Virus record (IMG/VR): IMGVR_UViG_3300036829_000123 | Span: 1-34,188 of that record | From: a virus | Length of the DNA: 34,188 bases | Direction: 5' to 3' (one strand) | Shown: piece by piece, positions 6,835-14,360 of the stretch | Layout: every line of letters begins with the position of its first letter | Numbering within the stretch: the stretch's first letter is position 1 | The notes under the pieces: generated by a model | What the model saw: only the letters and a program-made list of their open reading frames with translations | The model's database searches: none | What the model was told of the DNA's origin: nothing | Position numbers and translations under genes: made by a program

Positions 6835-7770
6835 CGCTGACGCTCCTGGGTTTGGGGTGAACGAACTCTTGGAAATCTCGGCGGTCAGCGCCTTGAGCGC
6901 CTCGTCGAAAGTCTTGATGCCATCGGCGAGCTTGGCGTCGACCGCGGCCTGATCGGAATAGACCTGGCCATCCGTCGCAATCGCCGCCTTGGCGCTCATC
7001 CTGCCCTGGCGCCCGACCAGTTCGGCGAACACGTCGCGGATATGATCGACGCGGGCCTGCGCGGAGGCCTTGGCTTCCGGCGAGAGTGGCGCATGTTCCC
7101 AGCCATCAAGCTTGCGCGGGCTCGAAGATACGCCGGTGTATTTCAAGCCCCGCGCCTGGTCGGCCGCGGATTGATCGACGTGAATCATGAAGGCGCCGAT
7201 CGACCCGAGCTGACCCAGCACGGGCAGATAGAGTTTTTCGGCCGAGCCCACGAGCGCATAGGCAGCTGAAGCCGCGTAAGAATCGGCCACGGCCCAGACC
7301 GGCATCTTGTCTCGCGCCTTCAAAATCTGGTTGGAACATTCAAGCATGCCATCGGCCGCGCCGCCGGGACTCTCTGCGCGAAACAGCAGCGCCCGCGCGC
7401 GGTAGTCCGAGAGCGCAGCCTCGATCGATGCGGAAAGACCCTCATAGGTAGTGAAACCGCAGGCCGCCGCCAGCCAGTCGAAGCGCTTGGATAGGGCGCC
7501 CGCGATCGAGATGACGACGACGCCGTCGCTTGTGATCGCATATTCGGTCAGACCGTCGTTTGACCGGACGGTTTCTGCCGGAACCATCGCCAGCACCGGC
7601 GCCCTGCGAACGCGCTCCCGGTCTTTTCGTTTGGCATGAACCTCGAGTCGCTCGCCGGCCAGCACGCGCTGGCCGAGCGGCCCCTCGACAATCGCCCGCA
7701 ATGCGTTCGGCTCGATCGCATGGGCGCGACCGAACAGACGATCAGCAACATTGGGATAGGCGACGGCCAT
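6259..7770 (-). CDS. S49-family head maturation protease with C-terminal scaffold domain
   Basis: The product is 503 aa from ATG 7770; upstream in-frame sequence overlaps the portal gene and was not used. The N-terminal half is an SppA/ClpP-fold S49 peptidase like lambda GpC: residues 80-145 hold ITSDGVVVISIAGAL and RAESPGGAADG, and Ser168 (in SYAASAAYAL) and Lys220 (SSPRKLDG) are candidate catalytic residues. The C-terminal third is Ala-rich, with a short CATCG motif, an acidic DDDDDG run and a helical end, as expected for a scaffold. It processes the portal and scaffold during head assembly. A second start inside the gene encodes the scaffold alone (separate entry). Confidence 0.88.
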   Translation of the reverse strand: MAVAYPNVADRLFGRAHAIEPNALRAIVEGPLGQRVLAGERLEVHAKRKDRERVRRAPVLAMVPAETVRSNDGLTEYAITSDGVVVISIAGALSKRFDWLAAACGFTTYEGLSASIEAALSDYRARALLFRAESPGGAADGMLECSNQILKARDKMPVWAVADSYAASAAYALVGSAEKLYLPVLGQLGSIGAFMIHVDQSAADQARGLKYTGVSSSPRKLDGWEHAPLSPEAKASAQARVDHIRDVFAELVGRQGRMSAKAAIATDGQVYSDQAAVDAKLADGIKTFDEALKALTAEISKSSFTPNPGASAMTNEDQLLTGASGGAIAAAANHPAAATAETKPAAEAAVDTKPAAAIADVPAAAAAAAPAVAAAAAASKPKPGEACATCGQVMPDDDDDGMPNDPDATAAGNYTMATMTKTLELCAIARVPASTAQAFVTAKAPLAKVRAELAAQSAKAADAVAIDGTGKPAGDTEASVAAAWNEVVAKINEGLPQARPQRR

Positions 7771-7781
7771 GGGTAATCCGA

Positions 7782-9512
7782 TCAGGGTTTCGCTGGCGCC
7801 TGCGGCGCAACGGTCGGTTTCGGCGGCGCCTGCCTGGTCGGCGCGTTCAGTTTTTTGCCATTCGCATCCGGCGCGAGCTGCTCGTCGGGATCGTCGCCGC
7901 CTGGCGGCGGCGCGCCGATAATGGTGCGCAGACTTTGCGTGCCGGAAAACTGGATGCCGAGCCGATCGGCGCGCGCGGCATCCTCGGCGATGCGCTGGTC
8001 GACCTCGGCGGCGTCGTAACCCTCCTCCTCGATCGACATCGAGCGCGCCTTGAAGCCGGCGTCGACCGCGAGGATTTCGGCCTGGCGATCCTTGAGCGGA
8101 TCGATCCACATCCAGCGCGGCGGAATCCAGTCCATGTCCAGATAGTCGGCCGGATTGTCGGCATAGCCGTCGAAGTCCAGGCTGCCGGCAATATGCGCGA
8201 AGTCCATGAAGGCGCGGAACACCGGCAGGCAGAGCTGGAAGACAATGATGCTCTTCTGGATGGTCTCGCCGCGGCGCTTGGCCTCGATCATCGCGGCGCG
8301 CTGGTTGCCATAGTTGGCTTTCAGGATGTCGCCGGTGACGCCGGCAAACGGCAGGCCCAGCGCCGCGCAGGCCCGCGTCAGCTGCCGGTACTGGAAAGGA
8401 TCATAGGACGCGCCGCTTTCCGCCGGCGCCGCAATCTTGACGTCCTCGCCATCGAGCAGCACATGCGCGGTGCCTGGCTTGAGCACGACATCGGCCGCGC
8501 CGTCGTCGGTGCCCGCACCATCGCCATCGCCGCTGCGTTGCGCCGGCTTCTTCTCCTTGTTGAAAAATTCGCCGTCCGGGTCGGGCCGGGTGATGAACAC
8601 CGAAAACAGCGCCGCGGTTTTCTTGCGCTCCAGCTCGGCATCGTCATAGAGATCGAGCATCCAGAGCGTGACGATCGCCGGCGTCAGCCGCGACAACCCC
8701 CTGATTTGCCCGGCCTCCAGCGGATCATAGATGTGCAGAATCTGGCTCGCCGGCACCCGCGCGCGCTCGCCGAACTTCGGCGCCTGGGTCAGGTCGCCCG
8801 GATTGACCCGCCAGAAATGATAGGCGACGCGCCGCCCGATTCTGTTGAACTCGATGCCCTGCCTGATCCAGTTGCCGTTGGCGAGCGGCATGGTCAGCTG
8901 AATCGCCAGCTGCTCGCTCGGAAACAATTCCAGCTGCAGCGGCACCGACAGGCCATCCGACAGAAAGCGCGGCCGCAAGCGGACGAACACCTCGCCGGCA
9001 ATGAACAGCTCGCGCGCCACCCGCTTCTGCAGGCCGTAGAAATCGGTGACGCCCTCGGCGTCGCACTCCTTGGTCCACCGGTTCCACAGCTTGTGGACCG
9101 TCTTTTTCTGATCGGATGCGGCCTTGGCCGCGTCCTTGGCATTGTCGTCCAGCGGCGGGCCGCCATTGTCGCCGATGCCGCGCGTGTTCTGATCGGCCTG
9201 CTCGATGTCGGGCACCGGCAGCGGCGACTTCCAGCTCGGCTTGATGCCGGTGCCGATGATGTTGGCGGCGAAGCATTCGACCGCGCTGTTGGCATAGCCG
9301 TTATTGCGGGCCAGGTAGCGCGCACGAGCCAGCGTGTTCGGCCCGGACTGACTGATCAGCGTGTTGACGTGAACGCGGCTCGGAATCCAGCTGCCCAGCC
9401 GGCGGCCGACCCGCCCGGCCTCCAGCCCGATGCCGTCGCCGCCAAACGCCTGCGCCATCACGGCGCCGGCGGACCGCCGCAGCGCGCGGCCTGCATTCTG
9501 CAGAATGCCCAT
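7782..9512 (-). CDS. Portal protein, lambda GpB family
   Basis: The 576-aa product has hallmarks of lambda-type portals: RARYLARNNGYANSAVECFA followed by NIIGTGIKPSW near residues 60-90, RVAYHFWRVNPGD in the clip/stem region, VPASQILHIYDPLEAGQIRG near residue 260, and WIPPRWMWIDPLKD with the following EGYDAAEVD near the C-terminus. It forms the dodecameric channel at one capsid vertex, docks the terminase and holds the tail connector. The start is ATG 9512 (MGILQNAG), only six bases from the border of hairpin element B. A GGAG that could serve as its ribosome site is the last stem segment of that element. Confidence 0.93.
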   Translation of the reverse strand: MGILQNAGRALRRSAGAVMAQAFGGDGIGLEAGRVGRRLGSWIPSRVHVNTLISQSGPNTLARARYLARNNGYANSAVECFAANIIGTGIKPSWKSPLPVPDIEQADQNTRGIGDNGGPPLDDNAKDAAKAASDQKKTVHKLWNRWTKECDAEGVTDFYGLQKRVARELFIAGEVFVRLRPRFLSDGLSVPLQLELFPSEQLAIQLTMPLANGNWIRQGIEFNRIGRRVAYHFWRVNPGDLTQAPKFGERARVPASQILHIYDPLEAGQIRGLSRLTPAIVTLWMLDLYDDAELERKKTAALFSVFITRPDPDGEFFNKEKKPAQRSGDGDGAGTDDGAADVVLKPGTAHVLLDGEDVKIAAPAESGASYDPFQYRQLTRACAALGLPFAGVTGDILKANYGNQRAAMIEAKRRGETIQKSIIVFQLCLPVFRAFMDFAHIAGSLDFDGYADNPADYLDMDWIPPRWMWIDPLKDRQAEILAVDAGFKARSMSIEEEGYDAAEVDQRIAEDAARADRLGIQFSGTQSLRTIIGAPPPGGDDPDEQLAPDANGKKLNAPTRQAPPKPTVAPQAPAKP

Positions 9513-9517
9513 CGCGT

Positions 9518-9685
9518 CTAGTGCTCCGATTCCGAAGTTCGCATCATGTCGCGGCACCCTCGTTTGCGAACTTCGGAATCAGAGGAGCACTAGCAATCTC
9601 TAATTCTAGTGCGGCTTTGACTTTGAAGTTCCGATGAAAGAAATGTGAGGAACGACTGATCGGAACTTCAAAGTCGCCGCACTAG
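9518..9685. repeat. Paired-hairpin (BIME-like) element, copy B
   Basis: The layout and length (168 bp) are the same as copy A. Hairpin 1: outer 10-bp perfect arms CTAGTGCTCC (9518-9527) and 9584-9593, inner 16-bp perfect arms 9528-9543 and 9565-9580, right-side AGA bulge, 21-base loop. Hairpin 2: outer 10-bp perfect arms 9606-9615 and 9676-9685, left-side TTT bulge, inner 17-bp perfect arms 9619-9635 and 9659-9675, 23-base loop. The linker is 12 bases. The stems differ from copy A at several positions but remain fully paired. It fills the gap between gpW and the portal gene, and its CTAG border includes the gpW stop. Confidence 0.9.
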
Positions 9686-9900
9686 AGATCCTTGCACGAG
9701 CTGAAATTATAGGTGCGCAGCACCCTGCCGCCGCTCAATGCCGCGATGTCGGTCTCGACGTCCTTGATCGCCGCCTTCAATTCCACGACCGATCGATAGC
9801 GCGTCAGGCGCCCGGCATAGCTGACCTCGAGCCGGCCGCTGCCCAGCGTGGTCTTCAGCGCATCAAGCCGCGCCTGCAATGTCGGGAGATCAGCGGGCAT
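9682..9900 (-). CDS. Head-tail joining protein, gpW-like
   Basis: The product is 72 aa, close to lambda gpW (68 aa). Features are an N-terminal helix with LQARLDALKTTLGSG, a short beta hairpin (RLEVSYAGRLTRYRS), and a second helix VVELKAAIKDVETDIAAL followed by RVLRTYNFSSC. This helix-hairpin-helix layout, the position between terminase and portal, and the size all match gpW, which binds the portal and completes the head. The TAG stop lies in the CTAG border of hairpin element B. Confidence 0.85.
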   Translation of the reverse strand: MPADLPTLQARLDALKTTLGSGRLEVSYAGRLTRYRSVVELKAAIKDVETDIAALSGGRVLRTYNFSSCKDL

Positions 9901-9909
9901 TTGGAAAAC

Positions 9910-10140
9910 TTATCCGTTGGCCAGAACAAACATCGCGACTTCCAGAATCGTCGGGACGCCGAGACAGATCCAGCCGAGCGCCCACCTGCCGCGCTTTTGC
10001 CAGAGCAGGGTCAGCATCACGCCGACGAAGACGTGGGCGACGACGATGAAGATCATCGGGGCGGAATGACCGGCGGTCGGAATGAAAAGGCGGCCGACCG
10101 TCAGGGCGGCGGCCAGCGCGATCAGCAACAGGTTTGCCAT
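9910..10140 (-). CDS. Small membrane protein with three predicted helices
   Basis: The product is 76 aa from ATG 10140, preceded by GGTGAG at 7-base spacing. A GTG at 10152 overlapping the terminase stop is an alternative start that adds four residues. Three hydrophobic stretches are visible: residues 2-19, about 28-48 and about 54-74, separated by short polar turns (QKRGR). It lies between the large terminase and gpW, where lambda has nothing comparable. A holin-like or exclusion role is possible on size and topology, but nothing in the sequence proves it. Confidence 0.65.
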   Translation of the reverse strand: MANLLLIALAAALTVGRLFIPTAGHSAPMIFIVVAHVFVGVMLTLLWQKRGRWALGWICLGVPTILEVAMFVLANG

Positions 10141-10148
10141 GGTTTTTC

Positions 10149-12140
10149 TCACCAGTTCATCGTTGTCGATTTCCGCCGGCGGCCTTGCGGCTTCGGCGAG
10201 CGCGGCGGTTCGGGCGCCTGCGTGGCATCCTCGACCGGCTTCAGGCTTGCCGCCTGGAACGGTCTCGGCGTGAACAGGTCCGGCGTGCGCATGTCGGCCG
10301 GGATGCCGCGCTCCTTGGCGCGCTCGGCCCAGTCGTCGGCCGTGAACGCCGCGAAATAGATGTCGGCGACGGCCATGTTGTAGACGCGGCAGTCGAGGTA
10401 GTGGTTCGGCGCGTTGCCGCCCTGCTGTTTCCAGATTTTTTTTAGCCGACCCTTGACGATATCGTCGTCGAGATATTCCGCGGTGATCTGCTTGAAGTAA
10501 TCCTCATCGAGGAACATCGGCAGGTGGCAATAACCGGGCGGGTAGACCACGGAGTTGCTTTCGACGATCGGCGCACGCGCCAGATATTCGTAAAAGGTCG
10601 ACTTCAGGTCCCAGGTGCCGACCAGGCGCAGCTTGGCGCCGCCCTTGAACTTTTTTCCCTTGTAGTCGACATCCTGATCGGTGGCGACGCCGAGCGGCAC
10701 GCGACGCCAGCCGTCCGCGCCCTTGACCGCCTTCACGCCGGGATGCCGCCGCGTGAACATATAGACGGCGTCGGTATGATAGTTCGCGTCGATCACAAAT
10801 TCATCGAAGCGCCAGCGGTTGCCATAGGCGTCCGGCCATTCGCGGCGATACAGCTCGGCGAGCGCCACGAAGGCGCCGTCGTCGATATCCGTGGTCGCGC
10901 CATCGAGATAATCGATATAGATCGGCCAGGTCTGCTGATCGGGCTTGTGCGCCAGCACCTCGACATAGATGCCGCGCTTCTGCACGTCGGCAGCAATGGT
11001 CAACAGCAGATAACCCGGCGGGATGTGGCCCAGCCTGCCCTCGACACGCCGCGCCATCAGCGTCTCGACCTCGGGCGCCTCCCCGCGCATGTCGTAGGCG
11101 AGACCGAAGGTCAGATTGTTCAGAGTCTTCAGCTTGGCCGGGTCGGCGCCGGCATCGACGATGCGCTGCGCGATCACATCCCATGGCACGAACGGCGAGG
11201 ACAGCGCGTCGAAATGATAGGAGCGATGCTTGCCCGGCCCCGGTGCGGTGGCAACCCAACGTCCGGCCTTGACCAGATCGTTGCGTTCCCAGGAGTGAAT
11301 GACCGAACCGCAGCACGGCGCAACATAATGCGCCTCATAGGGATAGGTCTTGTTGAAGCAAAACCGGTCCGGATGCGGCGTGAAGTAGAATTCCTCCGGG
11401 CAATGCGGGCAGCGCACGTGCCAATAGCGGCGGTCGCCAGCCTCGAACTCGCTGTCGATGTGACAGGCACCCTTCACCACCGGCGTCGATATCTTCAGGT
11501 GCTTCCAGTCGCCGCTGGCCAGAAACGATTCATAGGCGCCGGCGATCATGTCATGCGGCGAGCCCTGCCCGCCCAGATCGTCCGGGTATTCCGAGGACTC
11601 GTCCTCGATCACTTTCTTGCGGGTCTTGCCGCGCAGATCTGCGGTCGAGGTCGCAATGCCCATCAACAGCGAACCGCCGGTGAAGCGCTTCGAATAGGTG
11701 GTCGATCCTTTGTTGGAGCGCGAGGTCTGCGTCCGGATTTTCCGTTGCAGCGCCGGCGAGCCTTCGATGGCGCGCTGCAGCTTTTCGCCGACGAAGTCGG
11801 AGAGGTTTTCCTGCGTCGGCTCGATCAGAAAGACGTCGCATGGCTCGACATCGGCGGTGAATCCGCAGGCCGCCATCGCCAGCGTGGTGAAGCCGGTCTG
11901 TTTCGATTTGCGAACGACCGCCTTGTTATCCGGGCAGGCATCCGAAAAGAAATTCAGCGGCTCGACCAAATACGGCGTCAGCTCGAGTGAGAACAACTCG
12001 CCGGCGCGCGGTCCATCCGGCACCACAAGATTCTGCGCGGCCCATTCGGCCGGCGTGATCTCCTCACCGGGATCGAAGATTTCGGCGCCCAGCCGCGCCA
12101 TCGCCTGCGCGACGGTCGGCGCCGGAAACTGGATGTTCAC
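10149..12140 (-). CDS. Terminase large subunit, GpA family
   Basis: The product is 663 aa, the usual length for lambda GpA-type terminases. The ATPase has an adapted Walker A near residues 77-86 (RKSKQTGFTT) and an acidic VIEDESSEYP Walker B region with a downstream coupling segment. A zinc-ribbon-like pair (CPHC, CCGS) lies near residues 245-285. The C-terminal nuclease begins at LLTIAADVQKRGIYVEV and includes the acidic DANYHTD segment. It cuts concatemeric DNA at cos-like ends and pumps it into the portal. The start is GTG 12140, and no strong Shine-Dalgarno is visible. The C-terminus is a basic, Pro-rich tail. Confidence 0.95.
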   Translation of the reverse strand: MNIQFPAPTVAQAMARLGAEIFDPGEEITPAEWAAQNLVVPDGPRAGELFSLELTPYLVEPLNFFSDACPDNKAVVRKSKQTGFTTLAMAACGFTADVEPCDVFLIEPTQENLSDFVGEKLQRAIEGSPALQRKIRTQTSRSNKGSTTYSKRFTGGSLLMGIATSTADLRGKTRKKVIEDESSEYPDDLGGQGSPHDMIAGAYESFLASGDWKHLKISTPVVKGACHIDSEFEAGDRRYWHVRCPHCPEEFYFTPHPDRFCFNKTYPYEAHYVAPCCGSVIHSWERNDLVKAGRWVATAPGPGKHRSYHFDALSSPFVPWDVIAQRIVDAGADPAKLKTLNNLTFGLAYDMRGEAPEVETLMARRVEGRLGHIPPGYLLLTIAADVQKRGIYVEVLAHKPDQQTWPIYIDYLDGATTDIDDGAFVALAELYRREWPDAYGNRWRFDEFVIDANYHTDAVYMFTRRHPGVKAVKGADGWRRVPLGVATDQDVDYKGKKFKGGAKLRLVGTWDLKSTFYEYLARAPIVESNSVVYPPGYCHLPMFLDEDYFKQITAEYLDDDIVKGRLKKIWKQQGGNAPNHYLDCRVYNMAVADIYFAAFTADDWAERAKERGIPADMRTPDLFTPRPFQAASLKPVEDATQAPEPPRSPKPQGRRRKSTTMNW

Positions 12141-12158
12141 GCCGCTGATGCCGTCGCG

Positions 12159-12341
12159 TCAGAGATGGCCGGAGGGATTTTCGGACGTCGGCCGAGGTTC
12201 GCGCGACGGCTCGTCGTGGACACGTACCCAACGACCGCCTTTCACTTCGAACAGCTGGCCGGTCGATCCATAGCGCCGGGCGCCTTCGCGCAATTTCGAG
12301 GCCGATCCTTTCGGAGGCCAATCAGAAGCTGAATGACTCAT
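12159..12341 (-). CDS. Small hypothetical protein between terminase subunits
   Basis: The product is 60 aa, hydrophilic, rich in Ser, Arg and Gly. The central SASKLREGARRYGSTGQLFE and following KGGRWVRVHDE suggest a small basic domain. Its ATG overlaps the stop of the small terminase gene (ATGA), supporting expression in the packaging operon. No family is recognised. Confidence 0.6.
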   Translation of the reverse strand: MSHSASDWPPKGSASKLREGARRYGSTGQLFEVKGGRWVRVHDEPSREPRPTSENPSGHL

Positions 12342-12907
12342 TGCACCCCGTCCTCAAATTCCGGCGCCGCGCTGTCGTCGACCTCTTCGCCATCGGCCAG
12401 CTTGCCGAATTCGCGCGCGGCGACCTTGCGCACATCGCGCAGCGCATCGCGCAGTGAAGCGCGCACGCCGGCGACGCCCTCCTTGCCGGCACGCGTATGG
12501 ATCTCTTCGGCGCGGCCGAGGATGCCGGTCATCGCGCGCAGCACCACTTCGAAACAGCGCTGCGCGCCGGCTTCGGTCTGCTCCAAAGGACGCAGCTTGC
12601 CGAGCTGCTTTTCATATTCGAGCTGCGCCAGGCGCGCGCGGTAAACCTCGGTCGCGGTGCGCGCCTGGGTCAGGCCCGCATTCTGCGGCGGTGGTCGGCC
12701 ACGATCGGGATCGTCCTCGCCGGCCAGCACCCGCTGCACATTGAGGCCGAGCGCCTGATCGGCTTCGGCCGGGTCGATGCCCTTGCGCCCGTCCTCCTCG
12801 CGCAGCTGAAACTTGCCTGCCTTCAGCGCCTTGTTGACGGCCTGGCGCGACACCCCGCGGTGCCGCGCATAATCGGCCTGGCTCATCAGGTCCATTTGGC
12901 CGATCAC
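12338..12907 (-). CDS. Terminase small subunit, Nu1-like
   Basis: The product is 189 aa from GTG 12907; ATG 12895 would remove four residues. The N-terminus is a winged helix-turn-helix (LMSQADYARHRGVSRQAVNK) like lambda Nu1, which binds the packaging site. The middle is a long charged helical region (TEVYRARLAQLEYEKQLGKL) for oligomerisation. The acidic C-terminus (EEVDDSAAPEFEDG) would contact the large subunit. It is the first gene of the leftward head operon. The cos/pac site is often next to this gene, so 12908-13045 is a candidate region. Confidence 0.85.
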   Translation of the reverse strand: MIGQMDLMSQADYARHRGVSRQAVNKALKAGKFQLREEDGRKGIDPAEADQALGLNVQRVLAGEDDPDRGRPPPQNAGLTQARTATEVYRARLAQLEYEKQLGKLRPLEQTEAGAQRCFEVVLRAMTGILGRAEEIHTRAGKEGVAGVRASLRDALRDVRKVAAREFGKLADGEEVDDSAAPEFEDGVQ

Positions 12908-13045
12908 TTTCGATCAGTAGCCCGGCCGAAAAGAGCAAGAAAATGATCCATTTCTCGGCTTCCGGACTCAACCATTCCGATCAATCTTTGGTTCGCTCGA
13001 TCTAGGCGATCATCGCCGGACGCAGCGAAGCCAAGGAGGCCTCTC
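12908..13045. promoter_or_regulatory. Divergent intergenic region between small terminase and DUF3489 gene
   Basis: This 138-bp gap is the only break between the leftward packaging operon and a rightward gene pair. It holds several GATC/GATCGA-centred half-palindromes, for example near 12909-12915 and around 13000-13015. It also holds the strong AAGGAGG ribosome site (13033-13039) of the rightward gene. A late promoter and possibly the packaging site are expected here by position, but no clear -35/-10 pair can be named. Confidence 0.35.
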
Positions 13046-13594
13046 GTGACCAACTACAGCCCGGACTTCACCGTCAAATCCAACGCGCGCCGCGCCGCCC
13101 GGAAAACCGGCATCGACCCTTCAAAGGTCGTTGCCGTCGTCAAGGCTGGCAAGACGCTTTACCGCTACCCGCTCGCTGACGTCGGCAAATTCAAGTCAAA
13201 TACTGACTACATAAAGAGCTTCAACAAGCCCAAGACCAAGACGCCTGCGAAGTCAGAAAAGAAAACGAAGATCGCCAAGCCAGCGAAGGCGAAGAAGGCC
13301 GCGGCGAAGGCGAAGGCCCCAAAGGATGCCGCACCGAAGAGCGACCGCGGTCTCAAGTTCATTGCCGTCGCCGCGCTGCTCCGCCGCGCCGGCGGCGCCA
13401 GCATCACGGAGGTGGTGGCGGCGACCGGCTGGAAGCCTCACTCGGCCCGCGCCCGCATTTCGGTCGACGTCTCCAAGCTGCTCGACCGCGGCGAAGAGAT
13501 TCAGCGAAGGCGCGAGAATGGCGTATCGCATTACGCGATCCTCAAGAGCAAGCAGCTGGAACTACCGGTCACCAACAAGGCGGAGGCGGCGTGA
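13046..13594 (+). CDS. DUF3489-domain protein with basic linker
   Basis: The product is 182 aa from GTG 13046, with AAGGAGG six bases upstream. The N-terminal part (about 1-60) is a small basic domain. Residues 60-98 form a Lys/Ala/Pro linker like a histone H1 tail. The C-terminal domain (about 100-170: IAVAALLRRAGGASITEVVA, TGWKPHSARARISVDVSKLL) matches DUF3489, a winged-helix-like domain common in alphaproteobacterial phages and mobile elements. DNA binding is therefore likely. It is transcribed against all nearby genes, so it may have its own promoter and regulate late expression or compact DNA. Confidence 0.85.
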   Translation: MTNYSPDFTVKSNARRAARKTGIDPSKVVAVVKAGKTLYRYPLADVGKFKSNTDYIKSFNKPKTKTPAKSEKKTKIAKPAKAKKAAAKAKAPKDAAPKSDRGLKFIAVAALLRRAGGASITEVVAATGWKPHSARARISVDVSKLLDRGEEIQRRRENGVSHYAILKSKQLELPVTNKAEAA

Positions 13595-13926
13595 TGCGCG
13601 CGCCATATCTGGTTTGCGACGATGGCAGCGAGCGCGAGCTGCCTTTCGTCTGGAACATCTGTGGCCGCTGTTCTGGCCATGGAAAATCCAGTGAATACCT
13701 CGGGGCGTTTACCGGCGAGCAGATGCGCGAAGACCCGGACTTCGCCGAAGCCTACTTGGCGGGCGAGTACGACCGGCGCTGCCAGTATTGCGACGGCGGC
13801 GGCAAGGTGATGGCGGTCGACTTCAAAAAGCTCTCAAAGAACGATGCGAAAGAGTACCGCGCCCAAATGCGTGCGGATCGCGAAATCGAAGCAGAACACG
13901 AGGCCGAACGCCGCATGGGCGCCTAG
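13594..13926 (+). CDS. Small Cys-rich (DnaJ-type zinc motif) hypothetical protein
   Basis: The product is 110 aa from ATG 13594, which overlaps the upstream stop as TGATG and has GGAGG at 7-base spacing; GTG 13591 would add one residue. Two CxxCxGxG-like motifs (CGRCSGHGK near residue 24 and CQYCDGGGK near residue 64) resemble DnaJ-type zinc-binding repeats and suggest one bound zinc. The C-terminus is a charged helix rich in Glu and Arg. Its TAG stop shares a CTAG with the stop of the convergent HNH gene. The function is unknown. Confidence 0.7.
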   Translation: MRAPYLVCDDGSERELPFVWNICGRCSGHGKSSEYLGAFTGEQMREDPDFAEAYLAGEYDRRCQYCDGGGKVMAVDFKKLSKNDAKEYRAQMRADREIEAEHEAERRMGA

Positions 13927-14357
13927 AACGGAACGTCCGCCATTTCGAGGCCCGCTTCATTCATGAGGCGGGCCTCAATTTCGTCCAGCGTCGGAATCTC
14001 GTGACGCCTGACCTTGATCGCCGCGTTCTGCTCCGGCGCCAGCCAGGCCAGGTTCGCGCTCCAGCGATTGTCGAGGCTTTGCCCGTTCATGTGGTGACCA
14101 TGATGCGCGCCGGCGAAGTCGGACGTCGCGCCGGTGTGCCGCAGCAGAATTTCGCGATGCATGTAGACCGTGAGCCGCGCGCGCCCCGTATTGCGCTTGG
14201 CATAGAACTTCCATTTGGTCTTGGCGTGCCAGCCAATGTTCCAGCGCCACTGCGACAGCCACTCGTAATCGGCGGCGTCGACCAGGCAGTAGACGTCGCG
14301 CCGCTCCGACAGCACGATGCGCCGCCATGGTAACGTGGGTGAAACCGTCTGCAGCAC
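13923..14357 (-). CDS. HNH endonuclease-like protein
   Basis: The product is 144 aa from GTG 14357. An N-terminal beta domain (VYCLVDAADYEWLSQWRWNI) precedes a His-rich core: VYMHREILLR, then GAHHGHHMNGQSLDNRWSAN and LAWLAPEQNAA. The spacing fits HNH_3-type nucleases (H-H-N with QN at the end), although the usual Asp-His pair reads His-His. Such phage enzymes are free-standing homing nucleases or packaging accessories. It starts three bases after the methyltransferase stop, so the two may be co-translated. Confidence 0.8.
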   Translation of the reverse strand: MLQTVSPTLPWRRIVLSERRDVYCLVDAADYEWLSQWRWNIGWHAKTKWKFYAKRNTGRARLTVYMHREILLRHTGATSDFAGAHHGHHMNGQSLDNRWSANLAWLAPEQNAAIKVRRHEIPTLDEIEARLMNEAGLEMADVPF

Positions 14358-14360
14358 GAG

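Noticed and set aside
7560-9521. Long open frame of 653 codons on the plus strand opposite the portal and protease genes
   Set aside because: It is antisense to genes with clear portal and protease motifs and has composition typical of GC-rich third-position shadows (Arg/Gly/Ala/Asp rich without a domain).
10524-11990. Open frame of 488 codons on the plus strand opposite the large terminase
   Set aside because: It is the mirror of a well-supported terminase gene and shows no domain.
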